A stretch of 64,000 nucleotides of DNA from Haloechinothrix aidingensis (GTDB taxonomy: Bacteria > Actinomycetota > Actinomycetes > Mycobacteriales > Pseudonocardiaceae): NCBI RefSeq assembly GCF_013450155.1, contig NZ_JACCKD010000006.1, forward strand, positions 288,200 to 352,199, given 5' to 3'. Positions 51,135 through 61,711 of this stretch are shown here, in pieces. Under the pieces are notes generated by a model. That model saw only the letters and a list, made by a program, of their open reading frames with translations, was not told the DNA's origin and searched no databases. The position numbers and the translations under genes were made by a program. The stretch's first letter is position 1; each line of letters opens with the position of its first letter.

Positions 51135-52393
51135 CCGCGCCGAGCGGCGTCGACGCGGCGAGCACGATCGCCGTCGTCGGCACGGGCGTCGCGGGGACGT
51201 CGGCGGCGCTGACCCTGCGCAACGCGGGTTTCACCGGCCGGGTCGTGCTGATCGGCGACGAGCCGGACGAGCCCTACCGCCGCCCACCGCTGTCCAAGGA
51301 CGTCCTGCGGGGCACGATGCCACCGGAGAAGACCCGGCTGCGCGCGCCGGACACGTGGAGCCAGCACAGCATCGAGCTGCGCACCGGCACGCGGGTCTCC
51401 GGCGTCGACCCCGAGGCGCGGCGGCTCATCTTCGCGGACGGCACGGGGCTGGACTTCGACCGGATCCTGCTGGCCACCGGCGGCCTGCCCAAGGTGCTCC
51501 CGCAGGCGCGCGGGGTCGACGGGGTGCACACGCTGCGCACGCTGGCCGATGTCCCCGCACTGCACGGTGTGCTGGCGGCGGGGAGCAGGCTGCTGGTCAT
51601 CGGCGCAGGCCTGATCGGTTCCGAGGTCGCGGCGACCGCCAGCGCCATGGACTGCGCGGTGACCGTGCTGGAGGCACAGCCCGCGCCACTGTCCCGTGCG
51701 CTCCCCCGGGAGATCACCCGGGTGTACGAGGAGCTGCACAGGGCGTCCGGAGTGGACCTGTACACCGGCGTGGACGTCCGCGAGCTGATTCATGAGGGGG
51801 ATCAGCTCGCGGTGACCGACGCCGACGGACGGGTCTACTCCGCCGACGCCGCCGTTGTCGCCGTCGGCCTCGACCCCCGTACCGAGCTCGCCGAGCACGC
51901 GGGGATCGCCACCGGTGACGGCATCGTCGTGGACGAGTACTTCGCGACCTCGGCGCCCGGCGTGTACGCCGCGGGCGACGTCGCGAACCACCCGAACCAC
52001 GTCCTCGGTGGACGGCAACGCGTCGAGCACTGGCTCAACGCGCAGGAGCAAGGCGGCGCCGCTGCGCGGGCCATGCTCGGTGATCCCACCCCGTACTCCT
52101 GCGTACCGTGGAGCTGGTCCGACCAGCACGGGGTCACGTTGCACGTGTGCGGCTGGCCCGAGGTGGCCGAGGACGTCACGGTCCGGGGCGAGCTCGACGA
52201 GCGGGACTTCACGGCGATCGCCCGCAGGAACGGCAGGGTGGTCGGTGCGGTCGGGATGAACCGGCCCGCCGAGCTGCGCGCGTTGCGCACGGTGGTCTCC
52301 GCCGCACCGCACGTCGAGCGGGCCGTGCTGGCCGATCCGGCCACGGAGCTCGCCTCACTCGCCTCGTTCGAGGTCGCGGGCACCTCGAGCTGA
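51131..52393 (+). CDS. rubC: Rubredoxin reductase (FAD/NAD-binding)
   Basis: A 420-residue flavoprotein supplying electrons from NAD(P)H to rubredoxin. The FAD motif is [15 protein letters not shown] near residue 14; the NAD motif is [17 protein letters not shown] near 155; and [10 protein letters not shown] near 277 binds the FAD ribityl chain. The reductase C-terminal domain follows, [16 protein letters not shown]. It starts inside the second rubredoxin stop, and the TetR gene begins 28 bases after its own stop. Similar proteins reduce ferredoxins, but context favours rubredoxin. Confidence 0.93.
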   Translation: MTAPSGVDAASTIAVVGTGVAGTSAALTLRNAGFTGRVVLIGDEPDEPYRRPPLSKDVLRGTMPPEKTRLRAPDTWSQHSIELRTGTRVSGVDPEARRLIFADGTGLDFDRILLATGGLPKVLPQARGVDGVHTLRTLADVPALHGVLAAGSRLLVIGAGLIGSEVAATASAMDCAVTVLEAQPAPLSRALPREITRVYEELHRASGVDLYTGVDVRELIHEGDQLAVTDADGRVYSADAAVVAVGLDPRTELAEHAGIATGDGIVVDEYFATSAPGVYAAGDVANHPNHVLGGRQRVEHWLNAQEQGGAAARAMLGDPTPYSCVPWSWSDQHGVTLHVCGWPEVAEDVTVRGELDERDFTAIARRNGRVVGAVGMNRPAELRALRTVVSAAPHVERAVLADPATELASLASFEVAGTSS

Positions 52394-52421
52394 GGTGCCC
52401 GCGACCGGCAAGGAGATCATC

Positions 52422-53087
52422 GTGTCACGGTCGACGACGCGGGGCGCCTACGACGGCCCCGTGACGACCACCTCCGGAGGCGGGCGCCGCGTTCGTTACG
52501 CCGATGCGGCTCGCGCACTGCTGAAGGAGACGCTGTTCGACGCCGCGAGCGGGCTGCTCCGTGAGCACCCCTGGTCGGCAGTCCGGATGGTCGATATCGC
52601 GCGGGCAGCAGGCGTGAGCAGGCAGACCCTGTACAACGAGTTCGGCTCCCGGCAGTCCTTCGCGCAGGCCTACATCATGCACGAAGCCGAGAAGTTCCTC
52701 GCCGCCGTCCGGGAGGCCGTCCACGCGCACCGTGACCGGCCCCGTGCCGCGGTGTCGGCTGCCGTGGAGGTGTTCCTGACGGCAGCGGCCTCCGAGCCCC
52801 TGATCGCGGCGATCGTCGCCGGTGACGAGAGCGAGGGCTTGCTGCCGCTGGTCACCAACCAGGCGGGCCCCGTGCTGTCGTTGGCCACCGACAACGTGAC
52901 CGCGTACCTCGCCACGGTCTGGCCCGGCGTGGCTTCGCGGTCGCTGCGCCTGGTCGCCGAGCAGCTGGTACGGCTGGCCATCAGCCACGCGGCGTCACCG
53001 ACCGCGACCCCGGCCGAGGTCGGGGCCACGCTCGCCGAGGTGCTCGGCCCGCACCTCGACGAGCTGGTGGCCGGGTCGCAGCAGTAG
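52422..53087 (+). CDS. TetR regulator of the alkane operon (AlkX-like)
   Basis: A 221-residue regulator. GTG 52422 is chosen because AAGGAG lies six bases upstream; a start at 52395 would lack one. The helix-turn-helix is LFDAASGLLREHPWSAVRM then IARAAGVSRQTLYNEFGSRQSF. A ligand-binding helical domain follows. It resembles AlkX-type regulators that repress alkB operons and respond to fatty acids; this comes from family knowledge and position. The repeats or promoter upstream of alkB are plausible targets. A similar regulator is encoded at 46255. Confidence 0.88.
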   Translation: MSRSTTRGAYDGPVTTTSGGGRRVRYADAARALLKETLFDAASGLLREHPWSAVRMVDIARAAGVSRQTLYNEFGSRQSFAQAYIMHEAEKFLAAVREAVHAHRDRPRAAVSAAVEVFLTAAASEPLIAAIVAGDESEGLLPLVTNQAGPVLSLATDNVTAYLATVWPGVASRSLRLVAEQLVRLAISHAASPTATPAEVGATLAEVLGPHLDELVAGSQQ

Positions 53088-53108
53088 CGCTGCGCGCTCC
53101 CGGCCGCC

Positions 53109-56100
53109 TCAGGAGTCCCCGGCCTCCAGGTCGCCTTCCAGTTCGAGGTAGATCTCCCGCATCTTCGCGAGCAGCTCGGGGTCCGGCTCGGACCACAGCT
53201 CACGGTCGGCGGCCTCGGTCAACCGTTCCACGATGCCGCGCAGCGCCCACGGGTTGGACGTGCGGAGGAACTCCTGGTTCTCCGCGTCGACGACGTAGGT
53301 CTCGGCGAGTTTCTCGTACATCCAGTCGTCGACCACCCCGGAGGTGGCGTCGAAACCGAACAGGTAGTCCACGGTGGCGGCGAGTTCGAACGCTCCCTTG
53401 TAGCCGTGCTTGCGCATCGCAGCCAGCCAGCGCGGGTTGACCACGCGGGAGCGGAACACTCGCGCCGTCTCCTCCCCGAGGGTGCGGGTGCGCACCGCGT
53501 CCGGGGTGGTGCTGTCGCCGATGTAGGAGGCGGGTGAGGCGCCGCTGAGCGCCCGGACCGTCGCGATCATCCCGCCGTGGTACTGGAAGTAGTCGTCCGA
53601 GTCGGCGATGTCGTGCTCGCGGGTGTCGGTGTTCTTCGCCGCGATCTGGATGCGCCGGTAGGTGGACTCCATGTCCTGCCTGGCCGGTACACCGTCGAGG
53701 TCCCTGCCGTAGGCGAACCCGCCCCATACGGCGTAGACCTCGGCGAGGTCGGCATCGTCGCGCCAGTTTCCGGAGTCCATCAGGGGAAGCAGGCCCGCGC
53801 CGTAGGTGCCGGGCTTCGAGCCGAACACGCGGGTGGTCGCGCGCCGCTCGTCGCCGTGCTCGGCGAGGTCCTCGCGCACGTGCGCGCGGACGAAGTTCTC
53901 CTCCTCCGGCTCGTCCAGCTCGGCGACCGCGCGGACGGCGTCGTCGAGCATCTCCACCACGTGCGGGAAGGCGTCCCGGAAGAACCCGGAGATCCGCACG
54001 GTCACGTCGACCCGCGGGCGCCCCAGCTCCTCGAGCGGGATCACCTCGATCCCGCTCACCCGGCGCGAGGCCTCGTCCCAGACGGGCGTGACACCGAGCA
54101 GCGCCAGCACCTCGGCTGCGTCGTCGCCCGCCGTGCGCATCGCCGAGGTTCCCCACACCGACAGCCCGACCGAGCGTGGCCAGTCGCCGGTGTCCTCGCG
54201 GTAGCGCTGCAGCAGCGACTCCGCGAGCGACTGGCCGGTCTGGTAGGCGAGCCTGCTGGGAATCGCCTTGGGGTCGACGGTGTAGAAGTTGCGCCCGGTC
54301 GGCAGGACGTTCACCAGCCCGCGCAGCGGGGACCCGCTCGGCCCGGCCGGGATGTACCCGCCGTCGAGGGCGTGCACCACCGAGCGCATCTCGTCGGTTG
54401 TGTCCGCGAGCCGGGGAACGACCTGGGTCGCCGCGAAGTCGAGCACGCTCGCCACGTCCTCGTTCGAGCCGCCGAGCACCTCCCGGCACACCTCGGGCAC
54501 GGCAGTCGGCGCCCAGTCACGCTGTTCCATCGCCGCGACGAGCTGGTGTGCCGTGGACTCGATCGCGTCCACTTCGCTGCTGGCGGTGTCCGAGTTCTCC
54601 TTCAGGCCGAGCGCGGTGCGCAGGCCGGGTACGGCGTTCGCCTGGCCGCCCCACATCTGCTGCGCGCGCAGCATGGCCAGCACGAGATTGACGCGCTCCT
54701 CGCCCTCAGGGGCCTTGCCGAGCACGTGCAGGCCGTCGCGGATCTGGGCGTCCTTGACCTCGCAGAGCCAGCCGTCCACATGCAGCAGGAAGTCGTCGAA
54801 CTCGGCGTCGTGCGGCCGTTCCGAGATGCCGAGGTCGTGGTCGAGCTTGGCGGCCTGGATCAGCGTCCAGATCTGCGCGCGGATCGCGGGCAGCTTCGCG
54901 GGGTCCATCGCCGAGATGTTGGCGTACTCGTCGAGCAGCTGCTCCAGCCGCGCGATGTCACCGTAGCTCTCGGCGCGCGCCATCGGGGGGATCAGGTGGT
55001 CCACGATGGTCGCGTGCGCCCGGCGCTTGGCCTGCGCGCCCTCGCCGGGATCGTTGATCAGGAACGGGTAGATCATCGGCACGCTGCCCAGCACGGCGTC
55101 CGGGGCGCAGGAGGCCGACAGCGCCGCGTTCTTGCCGGGCAGCCACTCCAGCGAGCCGTGTTTGCCCAGGTGCACCACGGCGTGCGCGCCGAACCCGCCG
55201 TCGTCCTCCGCGGCCTCCAGCCAGCGGTAGGCGGCGAGGTAGTGGTGGCTGGGCGGGAGGTCGGGGTCGTGGTAGATCGCGATCGGGTTCTCCCCGAACC
55301 CGCGTGGCGGCTGGATCATGATCAGCACGTTGCCCGCCCGCAACGAGGCGAGCACGATGTCGCCCTCGGGGTTGTGGGTGCGGTCGATGAACTGCTCCCC
55401 GGGCGGCGGTCCCCAGTGCTCCTCGATCTGGCCGCGCAGGTCCTCGGGCAGGGTCTGGAACCATTCGCGGTAACGCGCGGCGGGCACCCGCACCGGGTTC
55501 CCGGCGAGCTGCTCCTCGGACAGCCACTCGGGGTCCTGCCCGCCTGCCGCGATGAGCGCGTGGATGAAGGCGTCGCCCTCGGACCGGTCGGTGGGCTCCG
55601 CGCCGTCCGGGGCCGTCTCCACCCCGGGGATGCCGTCGCCGAGGTCGTAGCCGTTCGCCCGCAGCGTGCGCAGCAGCTCCACCGCGCTGGCAGGGGTGTC
55701 CAGGCCGACGGCGTTGCCGACCCTGGAGTGCTTGGTGGGGTAGGCCGACAGCACCAGCGCGATCTTGCGCTGCTCCGGCGGCGTGTGCCGCAGCCTGGCG
55801 TGCGCGACGGCGATACCCGCGACGCGTCCGGCGCGCTCGGCGTCCGGCACGTAGCGGGGCAGCCCGTCCTCGTCGGTCTCCTTGAAGGAGAACGGCACCG
55901 TGATGATCCGGCCGTCGAACTCGGGCACGGCGACCTGCGACGCCGCGTCCAGCGGGGACACACCCTCGTCGTTGTCCCACCAGGTGTCCCGGTCGCTTGT
56001 CAGGCACAGCGCCTGCAGCGTGGGGATGTCGAGCTCGGCCAGCTCCGCGACGTCCCAGGCCTCGTCATCGCCGCCCGCGCTGACCGCCGAGGGCCGCGAC

Positions 56101-56747
56101 CCCCCGGCCGCGAGCACGGTGACCAGCAGCGCGTCCGCCTTGCGCAGCTGCTCGATCATCTCCGGCTCGCGGGAACGCAGGGTCGCGCAGTAGATCGGCA
56201 TCGCCTGGCCGCCGGCGTCCTCGATCGCGCGGGACAGGGTCTCGACGAACGCGGTGTTACCCGCGAAGTGGTGTGCCCGGTAGTAGAGGATCGCCACGAC
56301 CGGACCGCTTGTCGTGCGCGGCTGACGGTCCAGCACCCCCCAGGCGGGCTGCTCGGCAGGCGGGTCGAAGCCGTCCCCGGTGAGCAGCAGCGTGTCGGAC
56401 AGGAAGCGGTGCAGTTGGGTGAGGTTCTCCGGGCCACCGTGCGCCAGGTAGGTGTGCGCCTCGCGGGCGATGCCGCCCGGCACGGTGGACAGCGCCATCA
56501 GCTCCGCGTTGGGGGCCTGCTCACCGCCGAGGACCACGACGTGCGCGCCGCTGGAGCGGACGATGTCCAGCCCTTCCTTCCAGTCGCGCTCGTCGCCGAG
56601 GATGCGCACGACGACGATCAGCGCGCCCTCCAGCATCGCGGGTAGCTCGTCGAGCTCGATGCGGGCGGGGTTACCGAGGCGGTAACCCATGTCGCTGGCA
56701 CGGGCACTGAGCAGGTCGGTGTCCGAGGTGGACAGCAGAAGGATCAC
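53109..56747 (-). CDS. cobN: Cobaltochelatase large subunit CobN
   Basis: A 1212-residue ATP-dependent cobaltochelatase subunit that inserts cobalt into hydrogenobyrinic acid a,c-diamide in the aerobic pathway. The N-terminal part reads VILLLSTSDTDLLSARA, and the chelatase domain shows ILYYRAHHFAGNTAF, HLGKHGSLEWLPGK and WGTSAMRTAGDDAAE. Length is usual for CobN. GTG 56747 has GAGAGGAG about 11 bases upstream. A B12 riboswitch lies in its leader. CobS and CobT partners are not in the window. The antisense strand shows a long shadow frame, which is not a gene. Confidence 0.95.
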   Translation of the reverse strand: MILLLSTSDTDLLSARASDMGYRLGNPARIELDELPAMLEGALIVVVRILGDERDWKEGLDIVRSSGAHVVVLGGEQAPNAELMALSTVPGGIAREAHTYLAHGGPENLTQLHRFLSDTLLLTGDGFDPPAEQPAWGVLDRQPRTTSGPVVAILYYRAHHFAGNTAFVETLSRAIEDAGGQAMPIYCATLRSREPEMIEQLRKADALLVTVLAAGGSRPSAVSAGGDDEAWDVAELAELDIPTLQALCLTSDRDTWWDNDEGVSPLDAASQVAVPEFDGRIITVPFSFKETDEDGLPRYVPDAERAGRVAGIAVAHARLRHTPPEQRKIALVLSAYPTKHSRVGNAVGLDTPASAVELLRTLRANGYDLGDGIPGVETAPDGAEPTDRSEGDAFIHALIAAGGQDPEWLSEEQLAGNPVRVPAARYREWFQTLPEDLRGQIEEHWGPPPGEQFIDRTHNPEGDIVLASLRAGNVLIMIQPPRGFGENPIAIYHDPDLPPSHHYLAAYRWLEAAEDDGGFGAHAVVHLGKHGSLEWLPGKNAALSASCAPDAVLGSVPMIYPFLINDPGEGAQAKRRAHATIVDHLIPPMARAESYGDIARLEQLLDEYANISAMDPAKLPAIRAQIWTLIQAAKLDHDLGISERPHDAEFDDFLLHVDGWLCEVKDAQIRDGLHVLGKAPEGEERVNLVLAMLRAQQMWGGQANAVPGLRTALGLKENSDTASSEVDAIESTAHQLVAAMEQRDWAPTAVPEVCREVLGGSNEDVASVLDFAATQVVPRLADTTDEMRSVVHALDGGYIPAGPSGSPLRGLVNVLPTGRNFYTVDPKAIPSRLAYQTGQSLAESLLQRYREDTGDWPRSVGLSVWGTSAMRTAGDDAAEVLALLGVTPVWDEASRRVSGIEVIPLEELGRPRVDVTVRISGFFRDAFPHVVEMLDDAVRAVAELDEPEEENFVRAHVREDLAEHGDERRATTRVFGSKPGTYGAGLLPLMDSGNWRDDADLAEVYAVWGGFAYGRDLDGVPARQDMESTYRRIQIAAKNTDTREHDIADSDDYFQYHGGMIATVRALSGASPASYIGDSTTPDAVRTRTLGEETARVFRSRVVNPRWLAAMRKHGYKGAFELAATVDYLFGFDATSGVVDDWMYEKLAETYVVDAENQEFLRTSNPWALRGIVERLTEAADRELWSEPDPELLAKMREIYLELEGDLEAGDS

Positions 56748-56794
56748 TGTGGTTCCGGCTCCTCTCGGGGTGTCCTCGCCCCGTTCGGTCTTGT

Positions 56795-56965
56795 CATCAC
56801 TGGCTGGAGTGTCCTGGCTCGGAGGATCGCCGCTCGCCCCGGCCTTCCAGGCGCACGCGCCCGTGACCTTATACGGGGTTCGCTTCCCTCTCACAGTGGC
56901 GGGACCGCCCCGGATTCGCACCGGGTTCCTCCACGACCAGCGGCAGGCTGGCACCTCACTCTTGC
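56795..56965 (-). promoter_or_regulatory. Cobalamin (B12) riboswitch controlling cobN
   Basis: Read on the minus strand, the core is GGAACCCGGTGCGAATCC followed by GGGGCGGTCCCGCCACTGT, both near-consensus B12-element blocks, and GAGCCAGGACACTCC near 56805-56820 corresponds to the 3' conserved box. It precedes the cobN start (56747) by about 50 bases. Adenosylcobalamin binding should reduce cobN expression. Outer limits are approximate. Confidence 0.95.
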
Positions 56966-57022
56966 CCGGCGCGGGTGCCCGCGTCAAGCTGGGGTGGCCA
57001 ACGACAACCTACAGTGGCAGGC

Positions 57023-58339
57023 ATGTCCGATCCTCACCAAGCGACTCCGGCAGGCTACCGCCGCGGTGCGCGCGCGGACGCCTGCCCGGGGGCGTTGACC
57101 ACGCACGAGGCGGCCGACGGGCAGCTCGCGCGGGTCAGGGTCCCCGGTGGCCGGCTCCGCGCGGGCCAGCTGCGCGAGCTCGCCGCGTGCGCCGAGGAGT
57201 TCGGTGACGGTGTGCTGCATCTGACATCGCGCGGCAACGTGCAGCTGCGCGGGTTGGGTGCCGATGCCGGGCTCGCGGACCGGATCGCGGCGGCGGGCCT
57301 GCTGCCCTCGGCGAGCCACGAGCGGGTGCGCAACATCGTCGCCTCGCCGTTGAGCGGGCTGAGCGGGGGAGTGGCCGACGTGCGCCCGCTGGCCGGTGAG
57401 CTGGACGAGGCGGTGTGCGCGCGTCCGGAACTGGCCTCGCTTCCCGGGCGGTTCCTGTTCGGCCTGGACGACGGCAGGGCGGATGTGGCCGACGACCGGA
57501 TCGATGCCTGCTGGTACGCGCTGGATGCCGGGACCGGGGCGCTGGTACTCGCCGGCCGGGACACCGGCCTGCGGGTGCCTGCCGGGCGGGCCGCCGATGC
57601 CCTGGTGGAGGCTGCCGCGACGTTCGGCCGCGTACGCGGCGACGCGTGGCAGGTGCGCGAGCTCGACGACCGCGCCGACCGGATCGCCGACGCGGTCGCG
57701 GCCCAGCTCGGTTCCGGGGTCGGCCGCGCCCGGCAGACCCCGCGTGCGCTGCCGCGCTCGGCGGAGCCACCGCTCGGCGCGACCCGTCAGGACGACGGCG
57801 GGTGGCTGGTCGTGGCCGGGATCACGTTCGGTGCGATCTCCGGTGCGCAGGCGCGCACGCTCGCCGGGCTCGCCGGGACGGTAACGCTCACGCCGTGGCG
57901 CTCGGTGGTCGTCGGCGATATCGACGCCGACGCGGTGGACACGGTGATCGCCGGGCTGGACGCGGCCGGTTTCCTGCTCAGCGAGGGGGCGCCGGAGCAC
58001 GCGGTCGGCGCGTGCATCGGCAGCCCGGGCTGCGCGAAGTCCCGCGCGGACGTGCGCGCCGACGTGAGTGAGGTCATGCGTACGGCAGGTGGGGCGCTCG
58101 CGGGCGCGGCGACGGCGGCACACTTCTCGGGGTGCGAGCGGCGCTGCGGGCGCCCGCGTGCCGAGCATGTGGACGTGCTCGCCGAGGGCGATGGCTACCG
58201 CGTCGACGGGAACTGGGTTCCGGTCGAGCGGCTGGCCGAGGCGCTGGCGTGCGCGACGAACGCAGGCGGCGAGGCCGCCGCCGACCACGGGCACACCGCC
58301 CGGCCAGGCAGGACGCAGCAGGAAAGGACCGGGTCGTGA
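57023..58339 (+). CDS. cobG: Precorrin-3B synthase CobG-like oxidoreductase
   Basis: A 438-residue nitrite/sulfite-reductase-like monooxygenase that converts precorrin-3A to precorrin-3B in the oxygen-dependent pathway. The ferredoxin-like half-domains include [16 protein letters not shown] and [16 protein letters not shown]. Cluster cysteines are in [15 protein letters not shown] and [13 protein letters not shown] 57023 opens the region; upstream of it is the divergent cobN riboswitch. It overlaps cobH by four bases (GTGA). Confidence 0.9.
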   Translation: MSDPHQATPAGYRRGARADACPGALTTHEAADGQLARVRVPGGRLRAGQLRELAACAEEFGDGVLHLTSRGNVQLRGLGADAGLADRIAAAGLLPSASHERVRNIVASPLSGLSGGVADVRPLAGELDEAVCARPELASLPGRFLFGLDDGRADVADDRIDACWYALDAGTGALVLAGRDTGLRVPAGRAADALVEAAATFGRVRGDAWQVRELDDRADRIADAVAAQLGSGVGRARQTPRALPRSAEPPLGATRQDDGGWLVVAGITFGAISGAQARTLAGLAGTVTLTPWRSVVVGDIDADAVDTVIAGLDAAGFLLSEGAPEHAVGACIGSPGCAKSRADVRADVSEVMRTAGGALAGAATAAHFSGCERRCGRPRAEHVDVLAEGDGYRVDGNWVPVERLAEALACATNAGGEAAADHGHTARPGRTQQERTGS

Positions 58340-58962
58340 TCGACTACCTCCGCGACGGTTCGGAGATCTACCGTCGCTCGTTCGCCACGATCCGTGCCGA
58401 GGCCGAGCTCGACGGCCTGCCGCCCGACGTGGAACGGGTCGCGGTGCGCATGATCCACGCCTGCGGGATGGTCGACCTGCCGGGTGACCTCGAGTACTCG
58501 GCGGATGTGGTGGCGTCCGGTCACCGCGCGCTCGCCGGGGGCGCACCGGTACTCACCGACGCGAAGATGATCGCGGGTGGCGTCACACGGAAGCGGCTGC
58601 CCACGGACAACGAGGTGCTGTGCACGCTGGCCGATGCGTCGGTGCCGGAACTGGCCGAGCGGACGGCGAACACGCGCAGCGCGGCCGCTCTCGAGTTGTG
58701 GCGCGAGCGCCTTCCCGGCGCTGTGGTGGCGATCGGTAACGCACCGACCGCGCTGTTCCGGCTGCTGGAGCTGCTGGACGAGGGGGTGGGCGCGCCTGCC
58801 GCGATCATCGGCACCCCGGTCGGGTTCGTCGGTGCTGCCGAGTCGAAGGTCGAGCTGGCCAGGCGCGCTCCGGCACCGTACCTGGTGGTGCACGGGCGCA
58901 GGGGCGGCAGCGCGATGGCTGTCGCCGCTATCAACGCGATTGCGACGGAGGCGGAGTTGTGA
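58336..58962 (+). CDS. cobH: Precorrin-8X methylmutase CobH
   Basis: A 208-residue enzyme that shifts the C-11 methyl group to C-12, giving hydrogenobyrinate. The catalytic His is His41 in [32 protein letters not shown] and [19 protein letters not shown] are conserved binding stretches, as is [15 protein letters not shown] 58336 overlaps the cobG stop, and its own stop overlaps the start of the next gene, so these three genes are translationally coupled. Confidence 0.94.
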   Translation: MIDYLRDGSEIYRRSFATIRAEAELDGLPPDVERVAVRMIHACGMVDLPGDLEYSADVVASGHRALAGGAPVLTDAKMIAGGVTRKRLPTDNEVLCTLADASVPELAERTANTRSAAALELWRERLPGAVVAIGNAPTALFRLLELLDEGVGAPAAIIGTPVGFVGAAESKVELARRAPAPYLVVHGRRGGSAMAVAAINAIATEAEL

Positions 58963-60506
58963 GCGAGGCGACAACCGGCAAGCTGTGGGGCGTTGGCCTC
59001 GGGCCGGGCGACCCGGAACTGATGACGGTCAAGGCCGCACGGCTTATCGGTGAGGCGGAAGTCATCGCCTACCACTGTGCCCGCCACGGGCGCAGCATCG
59101 CGCGGTCGGTCGCGGAGCCCCACCTGCGTGGTGACCAGGTCGAGGAACGGTTGATGTACCCGGTCACCACCGAGACCACCGACCACCCCGGCGGCTACGA
59201 GGGCGCGATCGCGGAGTTCTACGAGCACGCCGCCAAGCGGCTGGCCGAGCACCTGGACGCGGGGCGGGACGTCGTCCTGCTGTGCGAGGGAGACCCGTTC
59301 TTCTACGGCTCGTACATGTACATGCACGAGCGCCTGTGTGACCGTTACGAGGCCGAGGCGGTTCCCGGGGTGAACTCGGTGAGCGCGGCGTCGGCACAGC
59401 TCGGCCTTCCGCTCGCGCAGCGGGACGAGGTGCTGACGGTGCTGCCGGGCACGATGCCGGAACCGGAGCTCGCGATGCGGCTGGCCGACACCGACGCGGC
59501 TGCGGTGATGAAGCTCGGCCGGACGTTCAGCTCGGTGCGCTCGGCGATGGCCGAGGCAGGCAGGCTCGACGACGCCTACTACGTGGAGCGCGCGACGTGG
59601 GGTGCGCAGCGGCTGGAACCGCTGGCCGACGTGGACCCGGACTCCGTGCCGTACTTCTCGGTGGCGGTGTTGCCCAGCCCGGCCTATGCCGCGCGCACCT
59701 CCGGCGAGCAGGCCGCGAGCGCCGACCCGGCTGGGCCGGACGCGCGCACCGGTGAGTTGACGGTCGTAGGCCTCGGTCCGGGACCGGCCGAGTGGCTGAC
59801 CCCGGAGGCCGAGCAGGCGCTGGCCGGAGCCGAGCACGTGGTCGGCTACGGACCGTACGTGGCGCGGGTGCCGCAGCGGGCCGGCCAGCAGCGGCACACC
59901 TCGGGCAACACGGTCGAGGCCGACCGTGCCGCGCACGCGCTGGACCTCGCCGCGCAGGGCGCGCGGGTGGCCGTGGTGTCCTCCGGCGACCCGGGAGTGT
60001 TCGCGATGGCATCGGCCGTGCTGGAGAGGGCCGAGGAGCCGCGCTGGCACGGTGTGCGGGTGCGGGTCGTGCCGGGGATCACGGCGGCCCAGGCGGCGGC
60101 CGCGCGGGCCGGTGCCCCGCTGGGGCACGACTTCTGCGTGCTGTCGCTGTCCGACCGGCTCAAGCCGTGGGAGGTGATCGAGCGCAGGCTGGATGCCGCC
60201 GGTGCGGCGGACCTGGCGCTGGCGATCTACAACCCGGCATCACGCAGCCGGACCACGCAGCTCGCCAAGGCCAGGGAGGTACTGCTGCGGCACCGTGCCG
60301 CCGATACGCCGGTCGTGGTGGCCAGGGACGTCGGTGGCGAGGAGGAGTCGGTGCGGGTGACCACGCTGGCCGAGCTGGACCCGGACCAGGTCGACATGCG
60401 CTGCCTGCTGATCGTCGGGTCCTCGACGACCACGACGGTCGAGCGGGACGGTTCCACCACGGTGTGGACGCCCCGGACCTACGGCGAGCGGCAGCAGCAG
60501 GAGTGA
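58959..60506 (+). CDS. cobIJ: Fused precorrin-2 C20- and precorrin-3B C17-methyltransferase
   Basis: A 515-residue fusion of two SAM-dependent methyltransferases. The CobI half (about 1-245) has [20 protein letters not shown] and [15 protein letters not shown]; the CobJ half (about 265-515) has [31 protein letters not shown] and [11 protein letters not shown]. An Ala/Asp/Gly linker separates them. The fusion is common in actinobacteria. GTG 58959 lies in the cobH stop. It completes the cobG-cobH-cobIJ operon, and its stop is followed by the convergent PPOX gene. Confidence 0.95.
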   Translation: MSEATTGKLWGVGLGPGDPELMTVKAARLIGEAEVIAYHCARHGRSIARSVAEPHLRGDQVEERLMYPVTTETTDHPGGYEGAIAEFYEHAAKRLAEHLDAGRDVVLLCEGDPFFYGSYMYMHERLCDRYEAEAVPGVNSVSAASAQLGLPLAQRDEVLTVLPGTMPEPELAMRLADTDAAAVMKLGRTFSSVRSAMAEAGRLDDAYYVERATWGAQRLEPLADVDPDSVPYFSVAVLPSPAYAARTSGEQAASADPAGPDARTGELTVVGLGPGPAEWLTPEAEQALAGAEHVVGYGPYVARVPQRAGQQRHTSGNTVEADRAAHALDLAAQGARVAVVSSGDPGVFAMASAVLERAEEPRWHGVRVRVVPGITAAQAAAARAGAPLGHDFCVLSLSDRLKPWEVIERRLDAAGAADLALAIYNPASRSRTTQLAKAREVLLRHRAADTPVVVARDVGGEEESVRVTTLAELDPDQVDMRCLLIVGSSTTTTVERDGSTTVWTPRTYGERQQQE

Positions 60507-60530
60507 CGGCGGGCGCCGATGCGGGTCCGG

Positions 60531-60956
60531 CTACATCGCGCCGAGATCGGCGGAGAGCCACCGCTGCGGCCGCATGACGATGGTGAGCTGCTCACCCAGT
60601 TCCGCATCGGCGAACTCGACGTACGGTCCGACCTTCTCCGCGGGGAGGTACCGGGCGGCCATCTCCCGCATCTGTTCGCCCGTGCCCGGCAACGTCCGGG
60701 TGACCGGTCCCTCCACGGAGACGTAGCGGACCGATGGTTCGAGCCGCTCCACCATCAGCGTGAAGCGCCCCGCTTCGTGGATGAGCCTGGCCTTGCGTGA
60801 GTCGGCTGAGGTCAGCACCCACACCTCGCCACCAGGCGTGTACTGGTACCAGATCGGGACCGTCAGCGGACCGCGCTCCGGACCCGCCGACACGGACAGT
60901 GCCGCGATGTGCGGCTCGGCCAGGAACGCCTCGCGTTCCGCAACGCTCAGTGCCAT
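60531..60956 (-). CDS. PPOX-class pyridoxamine-phosphate-oxidase-like protein
   Basis: A 141-residue split-barrel protein: EAFLAEPHIAALSVSAGP, PLTVPIWYQYTPGGEVWVLT, then KARLIHEAGRFTLMVE and RYVSVEGPVTR. The WYQY motif is typical of FMN-binding members. ATG 60956 is chosen as the domain start; upstream ATG 60986 adds ten residues without support. It is 104 bases downstream of bluB on the same strand, possibly in one transcript, though a cobalamin role is unproved. Confidence 0.8.
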   Translation of the reverse strand: MALSVAEREAFLAEPHIAALSVSAGPERGPLTVPIWYQYTPGGEVWVLTSADSRKARLIHEAGRFTLMVERLEPSVRYVSVEGPVTRTLPGTGEQMREMAARYLPAEKVGPYVEFADAELGEQLTIVMRPQRWLSADLGAM

Positions 60957-61060
60957 GGTGCGGACCGTAGAGCACGGCACCGACACCGCGCGTGAGGTTC
61001 ACGGCTCGCGGGAACGGAGTGCTACGTCGGGGCCTTCGGGCCCTCCCTCCGGCTGCCGGG

Positions 61061-61711
61061 CTAGCCTCCGTAGCGCTCCCAGTGCACCGCCTGGTCCAGG
61101 GGCCTGCGCTCCCGCCAGCCGTGCCGCTCCAGGTCCGGCGCGTCTGCGAGCTCGCGGACGGGACCGAGGCACAGCCACGCGACGGGCCGGACCCCCTCCG
61201 GCAGGTCCACCAGCTCCGCGAGGAATTCCTCCCGGTAGAAGCTGACCCATCCCACGCCGAGGTTCTCCGCCGTTGCCGCCAGCCACAGGTTCTGGATCGC
61301 CAGGCACACCGAGTACAGGCCCGCGTCGGCGATCGCGTGCCTGCCGAGCACGGCCGGGGCGCCGCGTTGCGGGTCGTAGGTCACCACGATGCCCAGGCTC
61401 GAGTCGAGAATGCCCTCGATCTTGATGCGGCTGAACGCGCCCTTGCGTTCGGCGTTGAGCGACTCCGCGAACACCTCCCGCTCATCCAGCACGTGCCTGC
61501 GGAACTCCGAACGCGTGTCGGTGTCCGAGACGACCACGAAGTCCCACGGCTGGGACAGCCCCACACTGGGGGCCGAGTGCGCGGCGCCAAGGACGCGCCG
61601 CAGCACGGCGTCCTCCACCGGTTCCCCGGTGAACTCGGCGCGGACGTCCCGCCTGCGCTCGAGCACCTGGTAGAACGCGTCGAGGGTGGTGTCCGGTTCG
61701 GTGCGTGTCAC
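61061..61711 (-). CDS. bluB: 5,6-Dimethylbenzimidazole synthase BluB
   Basis: A 216-residue nitroreductase-fold enzyme that fragments reduced FMN with oxygen to make the lower ligand of B12. RRDVRAEFTGEPV opens the FMN-binding part, SAPSVGLSQPWDFVVV is the key active-site stretch, and ENLGVGWVSFYREEFL with RPVAWLCLGPV completes the fold. The ATG lies in the cobK stop (61708-61710), so they form one operon. Presence of BluB implies that this organism makes its own dimethylbenzimidazole. Confidence 0.93.
   Translation of the reverse strand: MTRTEPDTTLDAFYQVLERRRDVRAEFTGEPVEDAVLRRVLGAAHSAPSVGLSQPWDFVVVSDTDTRSEFRRHVLDEREVFAESLNAERKGAFSRIKIEGILDSSLGIVVTYDPQRGAPAVLGRHAIADAGLYSVCLAIQNLWLAATAENLGVGWVSFYREEFLAELVDLPEGVRPVAWLCLGPVRELADAPDLERHGWRERRPLDQAVHWERYGG

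Noticed and set aside
53577..56645. A 1022-codon antisense frame within cobN
   Set aside because: It mirrors a high-GC coding gene, lacks domain patterns and has no ribosome site.
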